A stretch of 64,000 nt of DNA from Epiperipatus broadwayi. Lineage: Eukaryota > Onychophora > Udeonychophora > Euonychophora > Peripatidae. How positions within the stretch are numbered: position 1 is the stretch's first letter; every line of letters begins with the position of its first letter. The notes under the pieces are model-generated. The model was given only the letters and a program-made list of their open reading frames with translations. It searched no databases and was not told the DNA's origin. The translations under genes and the position numbers were made by a program. Shown piece by piece: positions 57,486-64,000 of this stretch. The DNA is taken from contig JAQFVV010000151.1 of the NCBI GenBank assembly GCA_028023455.1, positions 2,535,097 through 2,599,096 on the forward strand, given 5' to 3'.

Positions 57486-57754
57486 TGTTCTCGAGTAGCA
57501 CTATGGAAGCTGAGATCATATGTTGATTTGAAATGATATGAGCATTGTTTTATTGCTACAGATTACAGTTATTACCACATGTGAGCAAAGGTCACAGGTA
57601 TTTAATTTGATTGTGATGTACTGGTCAGTTATGATGTCACTTTCACATTATTATTTTTAATAAAAGTGTTTGCTTTTTATTTCTTACAGCATTATATTTT
57701 ATAAATATTTTTTTTTTTTTAGATTTTTTGAATGTTTTTTTCTTCTCTTTTTAT

Positions 57755-58218
57755 TTAAAATGTTATTAATACATTGTACAGGCTTAAACCTGCATTTATA
57801 TATGTAATATATGCGGGGTTCGAACTCAGACTTTTACACGACCCACCACTCTCAGTGCCATCTCATATTGCTGACCCACCTGATCACACACATGTTGAAA
57901 AGATAAATAATCACCAATATACGTATTTCATGCTAAACCAGCAATCATCAGCTGGTCTAGATTACTATCCTCACACATATATATAATCAGTATTCAGCTT
58001 TATATTAAGATAGCCAATCTTTATACTTTAATGGAAAGGCTTCAATCTATTCCAACTCACAACTCTTTAGCCTTCCATTTCATTGAAAATCTGATGATGG
58101 AACGTTCAAAGCCCTTCAACATGTGTGTGATCAGGTGGGTCAGCAATATGAGATGGCACTGAGAGTGGTGGGTCGTGTAAAAGTCTGAGTTCGAACCCGC
58201 ATATATTAAAATGTTATT
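57755..58218. mobile_element. Palindromic family F retroposon with 13-bp target duplication
   Basis: TTAAAATGTTATT is at 57755-57767 and 58206-58218. The 438-bp insert starts with a minus-oriented F copy (complement of GAGTTCGAACCCCGC at about 57817) and ends with a plus-oriented F end (GAGTTCGAACCCGCATATA at 58187). The matching outer arms are about 57808-57900 and 58112-58205. Both tRNA-like ends face outward. The middle has one minus-strand ribozyme and the F body up to CTGATGATGGAACGTTC. Confidence 0.88.
57906..57972 (-). ncRNA. Hammerhead ribozyme, family F
   Basis: CTGATGA is the complement of 57945-57951. Stem II TGCT/AGCA has a T-T at its base. GAAA follows, then stem III ATA-CG-TAT, cleavage base A, and stem I ACCAG/TTGGT (one G-T) plus the distal TAATC/GATTA. 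Core complete. Confidence 0.75.
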
Positions 58219-58319
58219 GTAAAGTAATATTTTGTCATTAGAATCATCTGGTGACACATGAGAGTAAGAATTAAAAATCTAGAGGTAATTTTGCAGCAAA
58301 TATAACCATTTTTTATTAA

Positions 58320-58445
58320 TAGACTGAAGTAGATAGAGTAGCAGAATATGGCATTTAAGATTCCCGGATGTCGACGACGAGGCACTTCCGGTGCTCGAAC
58401 TTCTCAACTTTTGAGCTATAAGCCATTCGATTATTTTATTATTAT
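58320..58445 (+). repeat. S2 SINE, plus strand
   Basis: GATAGAGTAGCAGAATATGG, then CTTCCGGTGCTCGAACTTCT and GAGCTATAAGCCATTCGATT. The 3' half matches 32147-32285 well. Confidence 0.6.
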
Positions 58446-58499
58446 TCCTCTAAAAGGCTGTTTTAAATGTCTTTGCTCTGCAGCGAGCTACTTATTAAA

Positions 58500-58985
58500 A
58501 TATTTGATTTTTTTTTACTTATATATATGTGTGTGCAATGTATACGATTATTACTATATAATATACATACATTAATTCATGCCTTTTTTTTATGTGTGTG
58601 CAATGTATACGAATTATTATTATATATATATATATTAATTCATGCCTTTTTTTGGCTTATATATATATGTGTGTGCAATGTATACGAATTATTATTATAT
58701 ATATATATTAATTCATACCTTTTTTTTTGCTTATATATATATGTGTGTGTCTGTGCAATGTATACGAATTATTACTATATAATATATATTCATGTCTTTT
58801 GTTTTACTTAAATATATGTGTGTGCGTGCGCGCAATGTATACGAATTATTACTATATAATATACAAATATTAATTTATGCCTTTTTTTTTTACTTATATA
58901 TATATGTGTGCGTGTGTCTGTGCGTGCAATGTATAAGAATTATTAATATACATATATTATTAATTCACGCATTATTTTGTTGAAA
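58500..58985 (+). repeat. Minisatellite, six units of 65-94 bp
   Basis: TGTGTGTGCAATGTATACGA recurs with the CAATG at 58536, 58601, 58676, 58756, 58833 and 58927. Each unit also has ATTAATTCATGCC and a poly-T run. The Tyr/Ile/Cys-rich ORFs over this region are readings of the array. Confidence 0.9.
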
Positions 58986-58989
58986 AACA

Positions 58990-59845
58990 CAAATCAGGCG
59001 AAGCTATAATACAAAATATATATACAAGCCGCACTCTCTTGTGTTTATTTTTATAGAAAAATGCCAACTCCTGTAGAATGTTTATTCCTTAACAAAGGGC
59101 AAGTAATAATAATAATAATTAGAAGGTTTCTATAATTATAGTTTTAACACAAATATTCAAAAACATGTGCCTGAAGAAATCTTTCAAAATCAATTATTCC
59201 AATTATTTTTAATTAGAGTAAACGCTCAAACATCCTAAAAGAAAGAATTAGAAATAAATGCAGATTCCCTGCCTGGCCAAGTCCTTCCCTTACCCTAGGG
59301 GACTGGCGGAACGGTTAACCCTCGAGCAATACCACCATCTTTGAAAATTCAATTAAGATTAACGTGTTCAATTCATTACCTGCTTGAGGTTTGGACAACA
59401 AAATTAACAAGCTCTCAGTACTAAAAATCTAATTTCTCAGAATCAATGATAACGCTGAACAGAATTCGGAAACTATTAAAAAAAATTCTAAAATGTTACA
59501 TCGGAAGTTTTGAAAAGAAAGATAAAAGTAAAATGGAAAAGCTTTTAAATAATAGAACGGCAATTTTATTTTAAATGCCGCTTAATACATAATTAATACA
59601 CTTTATATAATACAGTAATAACAAATATCTAGCAAAAAAATATATAAAAAGTTCAGAGTCAAAAGTGAAATGAATATTACATTATTTTTTGATGTCAGTT
59701 TTATAAAATAAAATATTGATAACAAAATATGGGGCATCGTTATTTTAAAGGAAATTTGTAACACACTATACCGTAATTAACCACAGATTCTGATAAAATC
59801 ATGCAAGTTTTTAAAAACTAGGATATTTTAAGTTTTGTATTTTAA
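58990..59845. other. AT-rich stretch, no gene
   Basis: A short GC-richer piece (59270-59330) holds CCTTACCCTAGGGGAC, without recognised identity. Confidence 0.3.
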
Positions 59846-59849
59846 TAAC

Positions 59850-60200
59850 GTGATATAAAGATATTGCATCCGCCTGCCATGACTGCGATCTGAGGTTCCA
59901 ATCCAGATCGATTAAAATTATTTATCATAGGCTTATATTTCTCTAGGGTAGCTGGCTCATAATCAGCCCAGGTGTTAATCTAGCATTAATATGCAGTTGG
60001 GTATATAGCTATTCTTAGCTATAGAGTAAAAGGAAGGCTGGGAAACGGTTCAAACCCCCACAACTTGGCTATTGGCAAGTCTGTTACGGACTGCTTTCTC
60101 CTTCACTGGTCTTTATGAGAAGCTGTCGTGGAAGTCTATGCCATGCAATGAACTAATTGTTTAAAATTCTGTTGTGCTTTGCCTTTATATAATATTTAAA
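59850..60200 (+). repeat. S4 SINE, about 340 bp, tRNA-related head
   Basis: GCATCCGCCTGCCATGACTG leads to the B-box-like GAGGTTCCAATCCAG at about 59892. The body follows with GGCTCATAATCAGCCCAGGT, GGAAACGGTTCAAACCCC, GTCTGTTACGGACTGCTTTC and AGAAGCTGTCGTGGAAGTC. It ends GTTGTGCTTTGCCTTTATA. It is the longest and most GC-rich SINE here. The second B-box-like GGTTCAAACCC suggests a composite head or tail. Confidence 0.6.
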
Positions 60201-60249
60201 TGCATATTCTATATTGTATACGTTTTATATTTTTCTTACACCATTTCAA

Positions 60250-60545
60250 TGCCATTTATTTTAAGCTTTAATAACTAATATATGACAATGTTGGTAGTGC
60301 TTAATAAATCCTTATCCCATGCTACTCTAGCCAATATAGCCAGATGAGTTTCAAGCTTAAGGCTTTCATCATGTGAGCTTTGGATCTTGGAGCAGAATAC
60401 CTGAACTTTTAGGATTTAATGCACTTTCCCTCTAGAACCTATAATTTACCTCTCTGGCATACTATCAAGCTACCAGCTGAAACTGAAAAACTTTAAAAAT
60501 CCATTTTAGCCATCTTGCTCATATCTTCATATGTAAACATCATAT
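60250..60545 (-). repeat. Family C copy with decayed hammerhead
   Basis: AAGCTTTAATAACTAATATA, then the minus-strand ribozyme region (about 60338-60402), with AAGCTTGAAACTCATC and TGGCTATATTGG intact but CTGATGA changed to ATGATGA. GATTTAATGCACTTTCCCTC follows. Confidence 0.6.
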
Positions 60546-60579
60546 GATCGCTATCTCTCATACTATCACATAATTGTTA

Positions 60580-60712
60580 ATAAACAAAGCAAAATTCTCA
60601 TACAGTAGTGCCACCCTGTGCCAACCAAAGTAATCAAGCCTTCTGACATCCATTGCTTACTCTGGTTGGCACAGAGTGGCACTACTGTATGGAGGGTTTT
60701 GCCTTGTTTATA
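60580..60712. repeat. Family A hairpin, TAAACAAAGGC subtype
   Basis: ATAAACAAAGCAAAATTCTC at the left is inverted as GAGGGTTTTGCCTTGTTTAT at the right. The arms are about 60 bp with almost no loop. The ribozyme is deleted. Confidence 0.8.
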
Positions 60713-60719
60713 TTCATAT

Positions 60720-61795
60720 GTATTTGAAACCAGTTCAGTTTCTATATATTATGGGGTCGTGTTTTTTGTCTTTTAACAACTATAAGCACGTCTACCTTTT
60801 GACCAGGATTTGGTATAAATCAATAAAATATCACATGAACATAACATCATATGACTATCATTTGATAATTTATTGATTTATATCAAATCCTGACAATCTG
60901 TAAGCTGGAGTAGAGATAGAATTATGATATAATATAGAATGGTAACCAACACATCCTGAAATCAACTTCAGTTAGCAAATGTTGAAAGCAATAGTGTAGC
61001 ATTGTGTTTATGTATTTGTAATGTGCTCTGGTTGAAGGCCAGTTGAGAAGACAAGACAATAGCTACTATAACCAAGCAATCATTGATGTAGTAGTTCTCA
61101 CTGCTTGCCATCTTTTTCATGTAATAGTTATATAAAAAGTCGTGTGATATTTAGATAGTCACATGGTTGAAAATGACAATTCCAATCAATTGATAAGATT
61201 TGAGTTTTGTTTGAATTTTTTTACTTTGGTCAGCAGAGAATCTAATTCAAGAACTTTTAACTTTCGAGTTCATCACTCTAAAGCTACATTAAAGAGCATA
61301 GCAAATTATAATATGACAAATATGATATAAACAGCTCATTAATTATAGTAGCATTAGTAAACACCTCATTTTATCTCTGGTTATTAATATGGAACTGTCA
61401 GACTGATATCAACTTCTGACAATAATATGAATAAATTATTTTTATTTCTTCATATACTTTTCAATATAGTATAGAGTGTATAATGATCATTTTCCCCATC
61501 AGTTTGCATGATCTTTTACAATAGATGGAGCAGTTATTGAAAAACACCGATAGCAACCTATTTCTTTGTTGTGGCATGAATCTTAATAATATGGTATTAA
61601 GAAAAAAAATAATACAAGTGGAAAAAAGACAAATAACAGTAAGATAAATAAATAAAAATATTATCACCTTTATCATGTGACTTAATACTCATTTATGAAC
61701 TGATCGGTGGTGGTGGAACTGAAAGAAGCTAAGATTTTGGTGTAATTAATTTATGAAAATATTAATTTAGCGTTGCAAATGTGTTGCTAGTTAGC
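60720..61795. other. AT-rich stretch, no gene
   Basis: Nothing recognised. A 20-bp direct repeat, TGCATATCTCCTTGCTATA, is doubled at 61803-61840 just beyond. Confidence 0.3.
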
Positions 61796-61800
61796 ATTAA

Positions 61801-62184
61801 TATGCATATCTCCTTGCTATATGCATATCTCCTTGCTATACCTATAATGGCCTACATCAGGATCGTTCCTATGTCAAGGTGTGCCTCGAAAGTTTAGGCA
61901 AATGTGACATTTATTTGTATTTAAAGGAACCAAAGTGTTCCAAAGGGCTCGTAAGCCACTGTTCTGTTCACTTTAATAAAAAGGCCTCATTGTATTATAG
62001 CAAGCAGCCCAGTTTGGGGAACCATTTACTAGGTAATAAACCTCACTTAAGAGCACATTCGAGGTGCATTTATTCTGATACTATAGTTTATAATGCACTA
62101 GAATCTGATGTTCAACTGCCACACCTCAGTTCAGCTTCCCTAGAAAGTAACTTCGGCTTTGATCTGATTCGGAATCTGAGTTAA
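61801..62184 (+). CDS. Candidate host coding exon (last exon?), unrecognised
   Basis: One frame is open for 127 codons between an in-frame TAA at 61798 and a TAA at 62182. From about 61861 the composition is balanced and GC-richer (DRSYVKVCLESLGKC, then KEPKCSKGLVSHCSVHFNKK, LGNKPHLRAHSRCIYSDTIV, and SASLESNFGFDLIRNLS at the end). CCTACATCAG at 61851-61860 could be a splice acceptor. No ATG starts the frame, as expected of an internal or terminal exon. I do not recognise a family. It has five Cys residues. No LINE or other mobile-element motif is present. It sits in the only part of the window where several such frames cluster. Confidence 0.4.
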   Translation, partial: YAYLLAICISPCYTYNGLHQDRSYVKVCLESLGKCDIYLYLKEPKCSKGLVSHCSVHFNKKASLYYSKQPSLGNHLLGNKPHLRAHSRCIYSDTIVYNALESDVQLPHLSSASLESNFGFDLIRNLS

Positions 62185-62189
62185 TGCGT

Positions 62190-62605
62190 TTATCTGTGTA
62201 GCAACTATATATCATGCAAATATCTTTATAGTTGAGTTTAAACTTAGTAATAATAATATAATCTCTATCAGTTACCAATAAATCGATCACTCTAACTATT
62301 ATTGATTTCCACTATATTACACCGGATACTCAATCTATTCTGAAACAGAGGGCGCCACCAGACCACTACGTGTCTGGAAAATTTGTTTACTGTGATCAGA
62401 ATAGATGATGATGATGGTTTGAGACTAGACTCAGGGAGAAACAAGAGATCTTAAATGGTTTAGACAATTGAGACAAAAGCACAAAGACAAACGTCAGCCA
62501 AATTAAGTTTAAACATATTTCATAAATTTTATTATGAGAAAATAAATTATTAAATATAAGTTTATGACACAAGAGATGGGGGTTAACTCAGGCGTGTACC
62601 AGACA
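62190..62605. other. Non-coding, less AT-rich; nothing called
   Basis: TCTATTCTGA (62334) and TCAGAATAGATGA (62397) form a weak inverted pair around AGGGCGCCACCAGACC. No gene called. Confidence 0.3.
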
Positions 62606-62611
62606 TACTAA

Positions 62612-62770
62612 AGGCAAAGCTATGACAGACTGACTGATCTTCTAATAAACAAATGTAAAAGGGAGGAAGCAAATTTCATTCAGCAGAGGATTCACCTAAA
62701 CATTGGTTTTCACTTTCAGATATTTAAACCATATGCCCCTGAAATAGACCAAAGAATCCAGCGCCGATGA
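62612..62770 (+). pseudogene. Candidate coding fragment, unrecognised
   Basis: A 52-codon open frame between stops reads SYDRLTDLLINKCKREEANF, then IQQRIHLNIGFHFQIFKPYA, then PEIDQRIQRR and TGA. The same frame continues past the stop with reasonable composition (AVQDLKLGQTLNVLI, then a further stop), which suggests a decayed coding sequence. No family recognised. It could be an exon, a processed pseudogene or an old element ORF. Confidence 0.3.
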
Positions 62771-62774
62771 GCTG

Positions 62775-63735
62775 TTCAAGATCTAAAACTTGGTCAGACC
62801 TTGAATGTCCTTATATCGGTATGAGCTGCACCTATTACTACGTTTAAAATAACGGTGATTGATCCATCTCAAGAACAACCGAAAAATATGCTTGAAACGG
62901 AGTAAAAACAATTAAAATTGGTGAATCCCAGCCAAACGATTGGCGAAAATTAGTCTAAAATTAATACGAAAAGGTCTCAATAGGAGACAAGCAAATAATT
63001 AGAAAAACAGTTACGTCTGCCCCAGCAATTAAAGAAAAGAAAATGAATTACAAACAAATTCTGAGTACACGCTCTGATAAATTTAAAGCATACGTAATAA
63101 ATACAAAAATAAATCTATCGGAGAGTGCACATGAGTACGAAAATCTTAAAAGTTGTAAACACTTTAGCAGAACGAAAGTATCGCTCACCTGTAATTTAAG
63201 AAAGGATAAATTTTATCTTCCTGCTGACGACTTATAAAATTACAAAGGAAAACACAATTCTAATTTCCGCTTTTTAGAGATATTAGAAACGAAATCTCCA
63301 CCTGCGGCAAATTAGACGATAAAGTCGCCAGCCAAAAGATTTTTGGAGGTTTAGCAATAGGGCAAACAGAGAGTTTAAAATTAATTATTGAATACTAAAT
63401 AATTACAGGTAAGCATTTAAAATGCACGACCGCTAAAGCATTTATAAAAGCGAGGCATAAAATATAAATATAAAACTCATTCGTCACTCTCCAATAAACA
63501 AAACTGAAAGCAAATTGGAATCTTAAAACTAAGATTCCAAGACACACTATAAAATATTGGAAAACACAGCAAATATTAGATATGAGGCTATATTGATTTA
63601 AGGAGACATATTTATGATTAGATTGAGCGGAGATTTAATGAGAATTAATTTACCCTGGGAAGAATAAAAACGAAAATAGTTACCTTTCGGTAAAACAAAG
63701 TTCACGTAGAGTGCGCACTTTTACTTAAGTTCATT
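62775..63735. other. Moderately AT-rich; weak ORF only
   Basis: A 64-codon ORF from ATG at 63043 to 63237 is Lys/Ser-rich and lacks motifs. I do not call it. Confidence 0.3.
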
Positions 63736-63740
63736 TTCAG

Positions 63741-63905
63741 GTTCTTTAGGCAGCAAGGTAGATGTAGAGAGGTTCCGGCTTCTTTTAGGTGTTCAAGGCA
63801 TTACTGGAGCAAACTTGGAAGTCAGGGATCCGTCTTTTGTGGAGTTAGCAAGCCATTCGGGTGGTGGTAACAAGTATAGAATTTTTCATTTTGGTGTAGG
63901 CAAAG
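63741..63905 (+). CDS. Candidate internal exon, unrecognised protein
   Basis: TTAAGTTCATTTTCAG, a good splice acceptor, ends at 63740. The following 165 bp is open in one frame: SLGSKVDVERFRLLLGVQG, ITGANLEVRDPSFVELASHS, then GGGNKYRIFHFGVG. A GTATCT donor candidate is at 63906. The exon would be phase 1 at both ends, so it is symmetric and could be skipped or added without a frameshift. The composition is balanced and unlike the surrounding AT-rich frames. There is no start codon, as expected internally. The frame closes at a TAA at 63910 if unspliced. I recognise no family. Confidence 0.45.
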
Positions 63906-63911
63906 GTATCT

Positions 63912-64000
63912 AATCACAGCTGATGTTCTTTAAGAAATTAAATGTCCGCACTGATATAAATTCTCACTTGATAAACAGCTTGTCTATCAATGAACAATGA
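63912..64000. other. Window end, nothing called
   Basis: Would be intron if the exon at 63741 is real. Confidence 0.3.

Noticed and set aside
58467-58983. Overlapping Tyr/Cys/Ile-rich ORFs
   Set aside because: They lie wholly in the minisatellite, and repeats of the unit explain them.
62333-62410. Terminal inverted repeat element (TCTATTCTGA / TCAGAATAGA)
   Set aside because: Only about 10 bp pair, with no duplication or second copy. Chance is likely.

Overview
This is an AT-rich (about 70% A+T by eye) stretch of a eukaryotic, almost certainly invertebrate animal genome. It has no operons, no ribosome-binding sites and no long single-exon genes. It does have non-LTR retrotransposon relics, tRNA-derived SINEs, microsatellites and many inverted repeats. 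The species cannot be fixed from the sequence. No complete host gene is visible. The best candidates for host exons are in the less AT-rich last 2.5 kb (61.8-64 kb), plus one weak candidate near 27.2 kb.

Protein-coding mobile elements. At least three autonomous-element types have left remains. (1) An RTE-like LINE: a long decayed copy with endonuclease and RT at 15.0-17.9 kb, near-intact 3' pieces at 25.4-26.1 kb (+) and 49.7-50.6 kb (-), and small 3' tails at 3.4, 7.2 and 17.9 kb. (2) One or more other non-LTR elements at 33.0-34.3 kb, 5.4-6.2 kb (-) and 2.9-3.3 kb (-). (3) A decayed Merlin-like (ISXO2/IS1595-type DDE) transposase at 39.4-39.96 kb (-).

Main discovery: small, non-coding, SINE-sized repeats that carry hammerhead-ribozyme folds. 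I see two lineages. Lineage 1 occurs in repeat families I call A, B and C. It has the core CTGANGA, a short stem II, GAAAC, a two-base-pair stem III and a GTC cleavage triplet. Lineage 2 occurs in families F and G, with CTGATGA, a GTGCT/AGCAC stem II, GAAA, a tiny stem III and an A or C cleavage base. Both have the type I layout, with a two-part stem I separated by an internal loop, and stems differ between families by paired changes. Many copies are flanked by perfect 12-15 bp direct repeats, so they look retroposed and are not cut-and-paste MITEs. Several are palindromic or head-to-tail plus inverted. This resembles known hammerhead-bearing retroelements of animals (schistosome Sm-alpha SINE-like repeats, retrozymes, Penelope-like elements), but the palindromic forms and the sharing of one ribozyme among unrelated flanks are unusual.

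Layout. 0-5 kb: A hairpin, SINE S1, LINE tails, an A copy. 5-7.4 kb: LINE relic, F repeats, RTE tail. 9.3-11.1 kb: SINE S1, two inverted-repeat elements. 12-15 kb: F cluster and the cleanest F palindrome. 15-18.3 kb: RTE LINE with a nested hairpin insertion. 18-25 kb: S2 SINEs, a C copy, S3 palindrome, short A copies. 25-30.4 kb: RTE, S2, B palindrome, D multimer. 31-35.6 kb: fragments and a second LINE. 38-46 kb: A hairpin, S1, Merlin relic, G duplication, a dimeric satellite. 47-60.7 kb: dense A/B/F copies, the second RTE copy, a minisatellite and SINE S4. 61.8-64 kb: candidate host exons. The LINEs are plausible but unproven enzyme donors for the non-coding repeats.
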